In this document: positions 19,088-28,131 of the stretch, piece after piece
Numbering within the stretch: the stretch's first letter is position 1
How the letters are laid out: each line of letters opens with the position of its first letter
Source: Alphaproteobacteria bacterium
GTDB taxonomy: Bacteria; Pseudomonadota; Alphaproteobacteria; Sphingomonadales; Sphingomonadaceae
Direction: 5' to 3'
DNA length: 64,000 bases
NCBI GenBank assembly: GCA_030424845.1
Contig: JAUHWC010000002.1
Location: 372,001-436,000, forward strand
Position numbers and translations under genes: made by a program
The notes under the pieces: generated by a model
Databases searched by the model: none
Told to the model about the DNA's origin: nothing
Seen by the model: only the letters and a program-made list of their open reading frames with translations

Positions 19088-19172
19088 CCATTTGCGCGAC
19101 ATCAAGGTGCCTGGCCTCAGGACCGCTAGGACCCGGGATGGAATAATCCTTGCCGCGAAGGATCGAGTAGAC

Positions 19173-19577
19173 GTGACCGAAGCCGCCGCCGCTGCGCAGA
19201 CACCCTATGACTTGCTGGGAGGCCGCGAGGCCATCACCCGCATTGTCGAGCGCTTCTATGACCTGATGGCCAGCGAGGCCGAATTTGCCGAATTGCGCGC
19301 CATGCACGCCGACGACCTCGGGCCGATGCGCCACTCACTCGCCGGCTTCCTCACCGGATGGGCTGGCGGACCGCGGGACTGGTTTGCGGAAAACCCTGAC
19401 AAATGCATGATGAGCGCGCATCGCGGCCTTGGCATCACGCCTGAAACCGCCCGCCAATGGGTCGATTGCATGACCCGCGCCGTGGACGATTGCGGCATGG
19501 CCGATCACGACGTGGCCAGGCTGATGCTGGAACGCTTCGACATGATGGCAAGGGGCATGGCCGGAATGCCTGGCTGA
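19173..19577 (+). CDS. Group II truncated haemoglobin
   Basis: A 134-residue 2-on-2 globin that binds haem and O2 or NO; cytoplasmic. The predicted proximal histidine is His83 in MSAHRGLGIT, and Trp96 occupies the G8 position conserved in groups II and III. The segment DLGPMRHSLAGFLTGWAGGPRDW is typical of group II. The GTG at 19173 has AAGGA upstream and lies beyond the clpA terminator; an earlier in-frame ATG at 19062 falls inside that terminator and is rejected. It converges with the DUF167 gene. Role (NO detoxification or O2 handling) is inferred from family. Confidence 0.85.
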   Translation: MTEAAAAAQTPYDLLGGREAITRIVERFYDLMASEAEFAELRAMHADDLGPMRHSLAGFLTGWAGGPRDWFAENPDKCMMSAHRGLGITPETARQWVDCMTRAVDDCGMADHDVARLMLERFDMMARGMAGMPG

Positions 19578-19586
19578 TGCCTTCGC

Positions 19587-19865
19587 TCAATCCAGCTGAA
19601 CCAGTTTTTCGCGAGAAGTTGCGCCGCGCAACAAGATGAGGCGCGATGGCGCTGTGCCGAGCGCCTTCGCCAGCAAGGCGACCACGGCATCGTTGGCCTG
19701 CCCGTCCTGCGGCTTGGCGCGGGTCTTCACGGTAAGCTTGCCGCTGGCGATCTCCATGCCCTCGACCTTGGCGCCGGGCGTGACGCGCACGGCCAGCCGC
19801 CCTTCACGATCCGCAAGCGCGCGGATCGCCTCGGCAGTCGGAAATTCTGCCTTTGGCCGGGCCAT
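19587..19865 (-). CDS. DUF167 (YggU-like) family protein
   Basis: A 92-residue protein of the small DUF167/YggU family with unknown biochemical function. The conserved pattern RLAVRVTPGAKVEGM...LTVKTRAKPQDGQANDAVVALLAKALG...LLRGATSREKLV is complete. ATG 19865 is 2 bp after the gamma-carbonic anhydrase stop, so it is translated as part of that minus-strand group. The frame extends upstream into the neighbouring gene but without family similarity. Confidence 0.88.
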   Translation of the reverse strand: MARPKAEFPTAEAIRALADREGRLAVRVTPGAKVEGMEIASGKLTVKTRAKPQDGQANDAVVALLAKALGTAPSRLILLRGATSREKLVQLD

Positions 19866-19867
19866 GG

Positions 19868-20434
19868 TCAGAGCCCGCGAATTTGCGCCAGATGCTTTTG
19901 CGCCAATGCGCAATAACGCTCGGTCTGGAAGCGCACCTTCTCGATCTGCGCGGGGTCCTGCTTGCGCAGGAACTTCGCCGGGCGGCCAACCCAGATTTCG
20001 CCAGCCGGAATACTTTTGCCCGGACTGAGCAAGGCACCTGCTGCCAGCATCGCTCCTTCGCCGATGCGGCAATCATCCATCGCAATTGCACCCATGCCCA
20101 CGAAGCCGCGATCTTCCACTGTCGCGCCATGGACAAGGGCCATGTGACCGATCACGCAATCCTCGCCGATGATCGTGGGGCAACCGTGTGTATCGGGCCG
20201 CGGGCCTTCGACGTGGAAAACGCTGCCGTCCTGCACATTGCTGCGCGCGCCCACCTCTATCCGGTGGATGTCGCCGCGCAGCACGCAATTGTACCAGACG
20301 CTCGCCTCGGCATGAATCGTGACATCGCCGATGATGCAGGCGCCCGGCGCGACAAAGGCGCTTTCGTGGATCTGCGGCTCCTTGCCATCGAACGGCAGAA
20401 TGGTTGCCCCCGGATAGCGATCACGCATCAGCAT
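19868..20434 (-). CDS. Gamma-carbonic anhydrase family protein
   Basis: A left-handed beta-helix (hexapeptide repeat) protein of the gamma-carbonic anhydrase/YrdA group. The 188-residue chain has the repeat core from HESAFVAPGACIIGDVTIH to about 145, then a C-terminal helix. Candidate metal ligands are His74 (SVFHVEG), His97 (VIGHMAL) and His102 (LVHGATV), with the correct 5-residue spacing of the last two. Many YrdA-type members lack measurable carbonic anhydrase activity, so the activity is uncertain. It overlaps the GNAT gene by 14 bp and abuts DUF167. Confidence 0.9.
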   Translation of the reverse strand: MLMRDRYPGATILPFDGKEPQIHESAFVAPGACIIGDVTIHAEASVWYNCVLRGDIHRIEVGARSNVQDGSVFHVEGPRPDTHGCPTIIGEDCVIGHMALVHGATVEDRGFVGMGAIAMDDCRIGEGAMLAAGALLSPGKSIPAGEIWVGRPAKFLRKQDPAQIEKVRFQTERYCALAQKHLAQIRGL

Positions 20435-20996
20435 GGCAGTCCTCCCAATCCTCGCGTGTCATCGAATAGGCAATGATGGTGTCCGAACCGAACTCGGCAC
20501 TGCTGAAGTCGAGCGCTTCATCGCGCTTCATGCCGATGCGCAAGGCAAGGCCCCAGCTCGCCGTATTCTCCGTCACGGTAAGCGCGATGACATGCGGTGC
20601 GCCCAGCGCGCGGAAAGCGTGGTCGCGGGCGGCAAGGGCTGCCTCCTTCGCATAGCCATGCCCCCAGCTGTCCTCGCGAAAGCGCCAGCCGATCTCGAAT
20701 TCACCTTGCGGGCCGCCCGGCTGGTTGCTGCGCTTCAGCCCGCAGAAACCGAGCACCTCGCCTGCCAGGTGGCCACCATCGGGCTTGCGCTCCGCCAGCC
20801 AGAAGCAGAAGCCGTTGCCTGCGGCACATTTTTCCACCCGCTCGCGCTGCTTTTCCATCAGCGCAGCATCGAACGTGCCGCCAAGCCAGCGCATGACGCC
20901 GGGCGTGTTGGTGTGCCTGAAGAAAGCGTCCCAATCCGCGTCCCCGCGCCAATCGCGCAGCACGAGCCGATCGGTTTCGAGGCGGAATTCAGCCAT
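20421..20996 (-). CDS. GNAT family N-acetyltransferase (RimJ/RimL-like)
   Basis: A 191-residue acetyl-CoA dependent acetyltransferase. The pattern LETDRLVLRDWR at the N-terminus, EIGWRFREDSWGHGYAKEA (the acetyl-CoA pyrophosphate loop) and ALTVTENTASWGLALRIGM are typical of the RimJ-like group that acetylates ribosomal proteins or small amines. The substrate cannot be read. ATG 20996 (MAEFRLET) is preferred over an in-frame ATG at 21023. It overlaps hemB by 8 bp and the gamma-carbonic anhydrase by 14 bp. Confidence 0.88.
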   Translation of the reverse strand: MAEFRLETDRLVLRDWRGDADWDAFFRHTNTPGVMRWLGGTFDAALMEKQRERVEKCAAGNGFCFWLAERKPDGGHLAGEVLGFCGLKRSNQPGGPQGEFEIGWRFREDSWGHGYAKEAALAARDHAFRALGAPHVIALTVTENTASWGLALRIGMKRDEALDFSSAEFGSDTIIAYSMTREDWEDCHADA

Positions 20997-21984
20997 TGAG
21001 CAGGCGTGCGGCAAGCGGCGCATGATAGGTCAGCACGCCCGCTGCGCCCGCGCGCCTGAAGCCCAGCAGCGTTTCCATCACCAGCGCCTCGCGGTCCCCC
21101 GCGCCAGCCGCGGCGGCGGCCTCGATCATCGCGTATTCGCCGCTTACCTGGTAGGCGAAGACGGGAACGGCGAAGGCTTCGTGCACGCGGCGCACGATAT
21201 CGAGATAAGGCAGGCCCGGCTTCACCATCACGCTGTCCGCGCCTTCGGCAATGTCGAGTTCCACTTCGCGCAGCGCCTCGTCGCCATTGGCCGGATCCAT
21301 CTGGTAGGTCTTCTTGTCGCCCTTCAGCAATCCGCCCGAACCCACCGCATCGCGGAACGGGCCGTAGAAGGCCGAGGCGTATTTCGCGGCATAGGACATG
21401 ATCTGCACATTGTGGTGCCCGCCCATTTCCAGCGCCATGCGGATCGCCTTGATGCGGCCATCCATCATGTCCGACGGGGCAATGATATCGGCGCCTGCCT
21501 GCGCCTGGTTGATCGCCTGGTCCACCAGCACGGCAACGGTATCGTCATTCACGACATAGCCGGCATCATCGATCAGCCCGTCCTGCCCGTGGCTGGTATA
21601 GGGATCGAGCGCCACATCCGTCAGCACGCCGATGTCGTTGCCACAAGCATCCTTGATCGCCTTGATAGCCCGGCACATCAGGTTGTCGGGGTTGAGCGCT
21701 TCTGCACCGTCATCCGATCTCTTGTCCGCCGGCGTGTTGGGAAACAGCGCAATGCAGGGAATGCCGAGGCCCACCGCCTCTTTCGCCCGCGCGGCAATGC
21801 CGTCCACCGACCAGCGCGACACGCCGGGCAGCGAGCCGACCGGATCTTCCACGCCCTGCCCTTCGGTCACGAACAGCGGCCAGATCAGGTCTGCCGGCGT
21901 CAGCACGGTTTCGCGGTGCATTGCGCGGCTCCACGCGGTGGCGCGGCTTCGGCGAAGGCGGGTGGCGGGATAGGTTCCGGTCAT
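20989..21984 (-). CDS. hemB: Delta-aminolevulinic acid dehydratase (porphobilinogen synthase)
   Basis: Condenses two 5-aminolevulinates to porphobilinogen in tetrapyrrole synthesis. The 331-residue protein has the Schiff-base lysines Lys201 (YAAKYASAFYG) and Lys255 (VMVKPGLPYLD). The usual zinc cysteine site is replaced by DVALDPYTSHGQDG, the magnesium-type variant known in alphaproteobacteria and Pseudomonas. ATG 21984 has a strong AGGAGG 8 nt upstream. It heads the hemB-GNAT-gammaCA-DUF167 run; hemJ and hemE lie 20 kb away next to the origin. Confidence 0.96.
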   Translation of the reverse strand: MTGTYPATRLRRSRATAWSRAMHRETVLTPADLIWPLFVTEGQGVEDPVGSLPGVSRWSVDGIAARAKEAVGLGIPCIALFPNTPADKRSDDGAEALNPDNLMCRAIKAIKDACGNDIGVLTDVALDPYTSHGQDGLIDDAGYVVNDDTVAVLVDQAINQAQAGADIIAPSDMMDGRIKAIRMALEMGGHHNVQIMSYAAKYASAFYGPFRDAVGSGGLLKGDKKTYQMDPANGDEALREVELDIAEGADSVMVKPGLPYLDIVRRVHEAFAVPVFAYQVSGEYAMIEAAAAAGAGDREALVMETLLGFRRAGAAGVLTYHAPLAARLLNG

Positions 21985-22050
21985 GATGAAGGCCTCCTGC
22001 CGCAAAAGCGGGCCAAGGGCAATCGAGCGCTGGCGATCGCTGCTCTGCGC

Positions 22051-23670
22051 TCAGCCCACCTTCTGGCGGTTCTCGAGCCGGTCGATCTCGCGCACGGGCT
22101 CTTCCACGGCATCGGGGTCGGGGCCCAGCGTGGCGAGTGCCGCGCCCGGCTCGACCCGTTGCAGCACGCCCAGTTGCGCGCGGAATTCTTCCAGCTCGCG
22201 CCCTTCCAGCTGGGCCCGGGTAACGAAGCGCACGCTCGACGGATCGATCTTCTGCCCGCCACGATACATCTCGTAATGCAGGTGCGGTCCGGTGGAGAGG
22301 CCGGTCGAGCCGACATAGCCGATCACCTGCCCGCGGCTGACCTGCTGGCCGTTGCGCACGGCAATGCGGCTCATATGGGCATAGCCGGTGGCAAGATTCC
22401 CGCCATGCTGCAACTTCACGTAATTGCCGTAGGCGCCGTTGCGGCCCGCCATCGTTACCCGGCCATCGCTGGCAGCATAGATGGGGGTGCCATGCGCGGC
22501 ACGGAAATCGAGCCCGGAATGCATCCGGCGATAGCCAAGGATCGGGTGGCGGCGCATGCCGTAGCGCGAAGTGATGGCGCCCGGAACGGGACGCATCAGC
22601 CCTTCGCGCTGCTCGCCCACGCCCGATGCCTCGTAATAGCGGCCATCGGTTCCCCAGCGCATCATCCGGCGGCGCGGTTCGCCATCGCGATAGATCGCGG
22701 CATAGAGCAATTCACCCGCCTCGATCTCGCCCGTCGCGGCGCGCTTGTAATCCACGATCAGGTCAAACTCGTCAGTCGCGGCGATTTCGCTGTCGAGGCT
22801 CATCTCGTTGCCGATGACGCGCAGGAACTGCTGTACCGAGCGCGCCGGAGCACCGGCCGCACGCGCCGAGCGGTAGAGGCTGTCCCCCACCGTGCCGCGA
22901 ATGCGCAGCGGAGTGGCATCGACCATGATCGGACGCGGATCGAGATAGAGCTTGCCGTCACGCCGTTCGACCGCAAGCTGCAGGTCGAAACGGGCCCGGA
23001 AGCTCATGGCATCGACCGGCCGCGGCTCGCCCGCGGCTAGGCGGCGGCCGAGCGTGATGTCCACCTGCGTGCCGGGCTTGATATCCTCCAGCGGGATGGC
23101 GAGGCCGACCATGCCGGCAATCTCGCGCGCTTCGGCATCGCTCACGCCCGCGCGGCGCAGCATGCGATCGAAGCTGTCGCCCTGGGTCAGCGTTGCCACC
23201 ATGTCGAGGCGGGGCCGCTCGGGTGCATTGGCCAAGGGGATCACGGCAGCGGTAGCGCCCATGCGGCGGCCGCTGTCAGCGCCCAGCGCCAGCGGCATGA
23301 TCATCTGGCTGCGGAATTCGTCGCGCACACCCTCGTCAATCGCCATTGCCGGCGCGGCCTCGACAGAGGAGAAGCCAGGCCATGCCGCAACCGATATGGC
23401 GGTGAGGCCGACCAGCGTCAGCGCCCCGCGGAACCAGCGGCGCGAGCCGATATCGATGGCAAGGTCAGGCGCGAGGTCCAGCTCGGATAGCCTGATCGAG
23501 GCCCTTTCGCGCCATTCGTGGTAGCGATCGGAAAAACCGGCAAAGCGCGGCTGGCGATGCTTCTGCACCGCTTGCGTGTCCGCAATCACCTGATTCAGCG
23601 ACAATTCCGCCGGGGGAAAGTCCCCTTCCGGCGGATTGGGCTGGTCGTGGTTTTCACGGTCCTTGAACAA
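22051..23670 (-). CDS. M23 family metallopeptidase with LysM-like region
   Basis: A 539-residue predicted peptidoglycan endopeptidase. A basic cytoplasmic N-terminus, one membrane segment (about 80-97) and an OapA/LysM-like module (DMVATLTQGDSFDRMLRRAGVS) precede a second folded region and the C-terminal M23 domain. The zinc site is intact: MHSGLDFRAAHGTP, TGYAHMSRIA and GPHLHYEMYRGGQ. This is the MepM/YebA-type architecture, used for cross-link cleavage during cell elongation. It is monocistronic, 66 bp upstream of hemB, and diverges from the helicase gene. Confidence 0.92.
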   Translation of the reverse strand: MFKDRENHDQPNPPEGDFPPAELSLNQVIADTQAVQKHRQPRFAGFSDRYHEWRERASIRLSELDLAPDLAIDIGSRRWFRGALTLVGLTAISVAAWPGFSSVEAAPAMAIDEGVRDEFRSQMIMPLALGADSGRRMGATAAVIPLANAPERPRLDMVATLTQGDSFDRMLRRAGVSDAEAREIAGMVGLAIPLEDIKPGTQVDITLGRRLAAGEPRPVDAMSFRARFDLQLAVERRDGKLYLDPRPIMVDATPLRIRGTVGDSLYRSARAAGAPARSVQQFLRVIGNEMSLDSEIAATDEFDLIVDYKRAATGEIEAGELLYAAIYRDGEPRRRMMRWGTDGRYYEASGVGEQREGLMRPVPGAITSRYGMRRHPILGYRRMHSGLDFRAAHGTPIYAASDGRVTMAGRNGAYGNYVKLQHGGNLATGYAHMSRIAVRNGQQVSRGQVIGYVGSTGLSTGPHLHYEMYRGGQKIDPSSVRFVTRAQLEGRELEEFRAQLGVLQRVEPGAALATLGPDPDAVEEPVREIDRLENRQKVG

Positions 23671-23921
23671 GCGCGGCCTCCTTGGTGCCGCCGGTTAATT
23701 CCCGCTTTCAAGGCGGTGCGGGATGGCGGCCCGGTTCGGGGTCGATTTCTTGCCTGTTGCTCTGCGCGCATAAAGTAAATTCCGCCTTCACAGCGACGGG
23801 TCGAGTCCTAGGAGCGCCGAACCGAGTCCGCACTTATCCACAGGCGGAGAATCGAGCGGCGGCATTTGCCCGAAGGGCGTGGTTGCGCCGGGGCTGCGCG
23901 ATCTCCAGATTGTCAGGTATT

Positions 23922-26504
23922 GTGAGCTCCCGCGCATCAGACAGTCGGATCCGTGCCATCCTGGGTCCGACAAACACCGGCAAGACGCATCTCGCCATCG
24001 AGCGGATGTGCGCCCATTCCAGCGGCGCGATCGGCTTCCCGCTGCGGCTGCTGGCGCGCGAGGTCTATGACAAGGTCTGCGCCATCAAGGGTGAAGCGCA
24101 GGTCGCCCTGATCACGGGAGAGGAGCGGATCGAACCGCCCACCGCGCGATACCTGCTGTGCACGGCCGAAGCCATGCCCAGGGATGGCGGAAACCGGGCG
24201 TTCGTCGCGCTCGATGAGGCGCAGATTTCCGCTGATCGGGAACGCGGGCACATATTTACCGACAGGCTGCTCAATGCGCGCGGCCGGGAAGAGACCATGC
24301 TGCTGGGTTCCGCCACGCTGGAGCCGATGGTGCGATCGCTGTTGCCCGGGGCTCAGATCGAGGACCGGCCGCGCTTTTCCACGCTCAGCCATGCCGGATC
24401 GGCCAAGCTATCCCGCTTGCCTCCGCGCAGCGCCATCGTCGCCTTCAGCGTGGAGGAGGTCTATCGCGTGGCCGAATTGCTGCGGCGGTTCCGCGGCGGT
24501 GCCGCGGTGGTGATGGGCGCCTTGAGCCCGGAAACGCGCAACCGGCAGGTGGAACTCTTCCAGTGCGGCGAGGTCGACTACATCGTCGCCACCGATGCCA
24601 TCGGCATGGGGCTGAACCTCGACGTGCGGCACGTCGCCTTCGCCTCGCTGTCGAAGTTCGACGGGATCCGCCAGCGGCGGCTGGCCCCTTCCGAAATGGC
24701 GCAGATCGCCGGGCGTGCCGGGCGCCACCAGCAGGATGGCACCTTCGGCACGCTGTCCGGCGGACGCAGTGACCAGCTCGAATTTACCGAGGAAGAGGTC
24801 TACGCCATAGAGGAGCACCGCTTTGCGCCGCTGACCCGGCTGTTCTGGCGTGAGCCCTCGCCCCGCTTCTCCTCCATCGACGTGCTGCTGGCAGACCTGG
24901 AGCGCAAGCCGGACTTGCCCCAGCTTGCCGCAGCGCCCGAAGCGATCGACTTGGCAGTGCTCAGGCGCCTGGCAGAAGATGAGGCCATCCGGCGGGAAGC
25001 AGGCAATGCCGGGAAAGTGCGCCGCTTGTGGGAAGCGTGCCAATTGCCCGATTTCCGCCAGCAGGGGCCCGACATGCACGCCCGCTTCGTGCGGCGCCTG
25101 TGGCAGGACCTGAAGGGCGGCCACCTGGGTGCCGACTATGTCGCCGCCCGGATTGCCGAACTGGGCGAGGTGCGCGGCGATATCGATATCCTGCAGGGCC
25201 GCCTCGCCGCGATCCGCAGCTGGGCCTATATCTGCCAGCGGCCGGACTGGGTGCTGGCGCGCGATGAAATGGCCGCAAGGGCCCGGTCCATCGAAGCGCG
25301 CCTTTCCGATGCCCTGCACCAGCGGCTGACAGAACGTTTTGTAAATCGGCGCACTGCTGTACTGATGAAAAGCATGGGAAAGGATGCCGCATTGTTGCGT
25401 GTCGCACTGGGTGAGGATGGCAAGGTCATGGTCGAGGACCATGTGATCGGCCATCTCGAGGGATTCCGTTTCGTCGTCGATGCCGAGGCGGACAGCGAGG
25501 AGCGCAAGATGCTGCTCGCCGCTGCGGAAAAGCACATGCCGCAGCTGCTGGCGCAGAAGGCGAAGGCGCTGGTGGAACAGGAACTGGGCGAATTGCGCAT
25601 TGCCGGCGGGCGGATCATGAACGGCGAAAGGCCGGTGGCCACGCTGGAACGCACCAGCCATTCGCCCACCCGTTTCCGCATCGTGCTGGAAAAGGAGCTG
25701 GGCGCGCTTGATCCGGCCCATCGCGGCAAGCTGCAGGAGGCGCTGGAACACTGGCTGGAAGGCCAGCTCGCCCCGCTCGAGGTGCTGCGCCAGCTGGAAG
25801 AGGCCGCGCAGGACCCGGAAGCGGGCAGCGAAGTGCGCGCCCTGCTGCTGACGCTGGTGGATCGCGGCGGCACGGTGCAGCGCGAATCCGCCGGCCTTGC
25901 CCATATCCCGAAGGAAAAGCGCCCCTTCCTGCGCAAGCTCGGCGTCACCATCGGCTCGCTCGATGTCTATGTGCCGGCGCTGCTCAAGCCCGCACCGCGC
26001 ATGTTGCTGCGCGAATTGGGCGTGGACCGCCGCGATGTGAACGAGAAGATGGAGGCGGTGATCGAAGGGACCAGGCACCTGCCCGCAGGCTATCGCCGCG
26101 CAGGCAAGCAGGCGGTGCGCATCGACTTGGCCGAAAAGCTGTTCCGCGCCGCGCACGAACGGCGGGCACGCACCAATGGCCGCAATTTCCCGGTCGATAC
26201 CTCGCTCGCCACCTCGATGGGGCTGGAGATGGAGAACTTCCAGCGGCTGATGCGCGATGCCGGCTTCCGCAGCCATGAGGAAGTGGCGCTGGCCGAAGGC
26301 GTGTTCGGCCCGCCCCCGCCGCGCCTGTGGAGTTGGCGCCCGCCGCGCAAGGACCAGGGGCCGCGGCAAGGCGCACCGACAAATCGCGGGCAAATGCCGC
26401 GCGGGAAGCCGGGCAAGCCAGGGGACAGGCGCAAGCCCGAACACCGGCCCGCAACCAGCAACGCCGCCTTCGCCGGCCTGGCGGACCTTCTGGGCAACAA
26501 CTGA
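23922..26504 (+). CDS. Suv3-like / MgpS-type ATP-dependent RNA helicase
   Basis: A superfamily 2 helicase resembling mitochondrial Suv3 and alphaproteobacterial MgpS. From the GTG at 23922 it has 860 residues. Motif I is GPTNTGKT (15-22); motif II reads LDEAQ; motif VI is QIAGRAGRH. The long C-terminal half is alpha-helical, ending in a basic, low-complexity tail (GPRQGAPTNRGQMPRGKPGKPGDRRKPEHR in part) that could bind RNA. AGG lies 4 nt before the GTG. The frame is open further upstream to 23682, but that part resembles nothing. It is followed 9 bp later by an S4-domain RNA-binding gene, a consistent RNA-metabolism pairing. Confidence 0.9.
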   Translation: MSSRASDSRIRAILGPTNTGKTHLAIERMCAHSSGAIGFPLRLLAREVYDKVCAIKGEAQVALITGEERIEPPTARYLLCTAEAMPRDGGNRAFVALDEAQISADRERGHIFTDRLLNARGREETMLLGSATLEPMVRSLLPGAQIEDRPRFSTLSHAGSAKLSRLPPRSAIVAFSVEEVYRVAELLRRFRGGAAVVMGALSPETRNRQVELFQCGEVDYIVATDAIGMGLNLDVRHVAFASLSKFDGIRQRRLAPSEMAQIAGRAGRHQQDGTFGTLSGGRSDQLEFTEEEVYAIEEHRFAPLTRLFWREPSPRFSSIDVLLADLERKPDLPQLAAAPEAIDLAVLRRLAEDEAIRREAGNAGKVRRLWEACQLPDFRQQGPDMHARFVRRLWQDLKGGHLGADYVAARIAELGEVRGDIDILQGRLAAIRSWAYICQRPDWVLARDEMAARARSIEARLSDALHQRLTERFVNRRTAVLMKSMGKDAALLRVALGEDGKVMVEDHVIGHLEGFRFVVDAEADSEERKMLLAAAEKHMPQLLAQKAKALVEQELGELRIAGGRIMNGERPVATLERTSHSPTRFRIVLEKELGALDPAHRGKLQEALEHWLEGQLAPLEVLRQLEEAAQDPEAGSEVRALLLTLVDRGGTVQRESAGLAHIPKEKRPFLRKLGVTIGSLDVYVPALLKPAPRMLLRELGVDRRDVNEKMEAVIEGTRHLPAGYRRAGKQAVRIDLAEKLFRAAHERRARTNGRNFPVDTSLATSMGLEMENFQRLMRDAGFRSHEEVALAEGVFGPPPPRLWSWRPPRKDQGPRQGAPTNRGQMPRGKPGKPGDRRKPEHRPATSNAAFAGLADLLGNN

Positions 26505-26513
26505 CGCAGCCGC

Positions 26514-26837
26514 ATGCGGATCGATCGCCTTCTCTGGTCCCTCCGCCTCGCCACCAGCCGCAGTTTCGCCCAGCAATGGGCGCGGGCCGGCCACATCCGC
26601 CTCAACGGCCGGCGCGTGACCAAGCCGAGCGTGGCCATTGCCGAGGGCGATGTGCTGACCCTGCCGATGCGGACCCATGTGCGGGTGATAGAAATCCTTG
26701 CTTTACCCGAGCGGCGCGGTCCGGCAGCGGAAGCGCAAGCCTGTTACCGCGTGCTTGACGCTGGCGCAGCAATCGCCATAGCAGGACAAACAACCGCGAA
26801 AACGCGGCCTGGATCTGAAGGAAGACAGCTCACATGA
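26514..26837 (+). CDS. S4 domain RNA-binding protein (HslR-like)
   Basis: A 107-residue protein with an N-terminal S4 fold: [39 protein letters not shown], then the [13 protein letters not shown] strand. Related Hsp15/HslR proteins bind stalled 50S subunits carrying nascent chains. It follows the helicase by 9 bp, and its stop overlaps the fdxA start (ATGA at 26834), so helicase-S4-fdxA are likely co-transcribed. The C-terminal extension is shorter than in E. coli Hsp15. Confidence 0.9.
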   Translation: MRIDRLLWSLRLATSRSFAQQWARAGHIRLNGRRVTKPSVAIAEGDVLTLPMRTHVRVIEILALPERRGPAAEAQACYRVLDAGAAIAIAGQTTAKTRPGSEGRQLT

Positions 26838-27172
26838 CCTATGTCGTCACCGACGCCTGCATCAAGTGCAAGTACACCGACTGTGTAGAGGTGTGCCCGG
26901 TGGATTGCTTCTATGAGGGCGAGAACATGCTCGTCATCAATCCCAGCGAATGCATCGATTGCGGCGTGTGCGAGCCCGAATGCCCGGCCGAAGCCATCCT
27001 GCCCGATACCGAAAGCGGCACGGAAAAGTGGCTCGAGCTGAACACCAAGTACTCCGCCGAATGGCCCAACATCACCGAAGCCAAGGAACCGCCCGCCGAT
27101 GCGGACGATTTCAAGGGCCAGGAAGGCAAGTTCGAGAAGTACTTCTCGCCGGAGCCCGGCGAAGGCGACTAA
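26834..27172 (+). CDS. fdxA: Ferredoxin FdxA, 7Fe type
   Basis: A small cytoplasmic electron carrier. The 112-residue protein has the 3Fe-4S/4Fe-4S cysteine array in the first 50 residues: Cys9, 12, 17, 21 and 25, then Cys40, 43, 46 and 50 ([13 protein letters not shown]), followed by the typical acidic C-terminal extension. It overlaps the S4 gene by 4 bp. fdxA immediately upstream of carD is a recurring order in this group. Confidence 0.94.
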   Translation: MTYVVTDACIKCKYTDCVEVCPVDCFYEGENMLVINPSECIDCGVCEPECPAEAILPDTESGTEKWLELNTKYSAEWPNITEAKEPPADADDFKGQEGKFEKYFSPEPGEGD

Positions 27173-27451
27173 GCCTTTGATTCGGCAGCATTGTCGAACC
27201 TGGAAAGATGCCAGACCGCGCCTTATGCGCCGGCAATGCCGCGCATTTGGGCAGGTCTGGTAATTTTGTTACGAATCTGTTATATAATCCGCCAACTTCC
27301 CGGCGTGCAGACGCGGGCCGGGTGGACAGGAAGGCAGGTTTCCCCTCTCAGCGACGACAATTTGAAAGGTCTCTGGCCGCCGATGGGTCGTGCGGTCCGA
27401 AGGTCCCCTGTCGCTGCGGAAGGCACCTGGCCGACAAGGAAAGGATAATAC
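27173..27451 (+). promoter_or_regulatory. carD leader and probable promoter region
   Basis: A 279-bp gene-free stretch between fdxA and carD. It contains a perfect TATAAT at 27283-27288 inside the most AT-rich part of the gap (27261-27288); no good -35 hexamer sits at 17 bp, the nearest candidate being TGGTAA with a 19-bp spacer. If this is the promoter, the carD transcript would have an untranslated leader of about 155 nt. The carD ribosome site is AGGA 6 nt before the ATG. No terminator is seen after fdxA. Confidence 0.4.
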
Positions 27452-27985
27452 ATGGCAGCCAATGCCCCCGCCTTCGAAGTAGGCGATTACGTTGTTTACC
27501 CCAAGCACGGTGTCGGCCGTGTGATGGAACTGCAGAACGAAGAGATCGCCGGCATGCAGCTGGAACTCTATGTCCTGCGTTTCGAGAAGGAACGGATGAC
27601 TCTCCGCGTTCCTGTCAACAAGGTTGAATCCATCGGCATGCGCAAGCTTTCCAGCGACAAGACGCTGAAGGAAGCGATGGAAACGCTCAAGGGCAAGCCC
27701 AAGGTGAAGCGCACCATGTGGAGCCGCCGCGCGCAGGAATATGAAGCAAAGATCAATTCGGGCGACCTGGTGTCGATTGCCGAAGTGACGCGCGACCTGT
27801 TCCGCCCGGAAGACCAGCCCGAACAGTCCTATTCCGAACGCCAGATCTTCGAGGCGGCATCGAGCCGCCTGGCCCGCGAGCTGGCAGCAATGGAAAAGAC
27901 TGACGAGCCGACGGCGCTGACCAAGATTCTTGATGTGCTGAAGGAGCATGCTCCCCAGTATTACGAGAACACCGAAGACGCCTGA
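27452..27985 (+). CDS. carD: CarD family transcriptional regulator
   Basis: A global RNA polymerase-binding protein that stabilises open complexes, especially at ribosomal and stringent-controlled promoters. The 177-residue protein starts with the Tudor-like RNAP-interaction domain (FEVGDYVVYPKHGVGRVMEL, residues 8-27 onward), then the helical DNA-binding domain with the RTMWSRRAQEYEAKINSGDL motif containing the conserved Trp. It is monocistronic and ends in a strong intrinsic terminator. Identification is firm. Confidence 0.95.
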   Translation: MAANAPAFEVGDYVVYPKHGVGRVMELQNEEIAGMQLELYVLRFEKERMTLRVPVNKVESIGMRKLSSDKTLKEAMETLKGKPKVKRTMWSRRAQEYEAKINSGDLVSIAEVTRDLFRPEDQPEQSYSERQIFEAASSRLARELAAMEKTDEPTALTKILDVLKEHAPQYYENTEDA

Positions 27986-28015
27986 CGGGCACCGAAAGGC
28001 ACCTCGACGGACCAC

Positions 28016-28051
28016 AAAAGGGCCGCTCCGCATGCCGGGGCGGCCCTTTTT
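28016..28051 (+). terminator. Intrinsic terminator after carD
   Basis: AAAAGGGCCGC (28016-28026) pairs with GCGGCCCTTTT (28040-28050), with additional pairing inside, and ends in TTTTT. It lies 30 bp after the carD stop, so the DUF2807 genes need their own promoter. Confidence 0.92.
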
Positions 28052-28102
28052 GCTTTGACCATCACGCTTCGGTGAAAGCACCAGCGCCATCGACCGGCGT
28101 AT

Positions 28103-28131
28103 TTGTCGGCCATGCCCTTTTCCTGTATTAG
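28103..28131 (+). promoter_or_regulatory. Putative sigma-70-type promoter of the DUF2807 genes
   Basis: TTGTCG (28103-28108) and TATTAG (28126-28131) are separated by 17 bp. Each matches the consensus at 4 of 6 positions. The -10 lies inside the left half of the palindrome at 28122-28153, which would place the start of transcription near its centre. Confidence 0.45.

Noticed and set aside
19062-19172. Upstream start for the truncated haemoglobin
   Set aside because: It begins within the clpA terminator stem and adds 37 residues unlike the family.
20725-23040. A 771-codon open frame antisense to hemB and the M23 peptidase
   Set aside because: It spans two unrelated minus-strand genes and has no motif of its own.
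24408-26678. A 756-codon open frame antisense to the helicase gene
   Set aside because: Shadow of the opposite strand; composition rich in His/Arg/Gly with no recognisable domain, whereas the plus-strand frame has clear helicase motifs.
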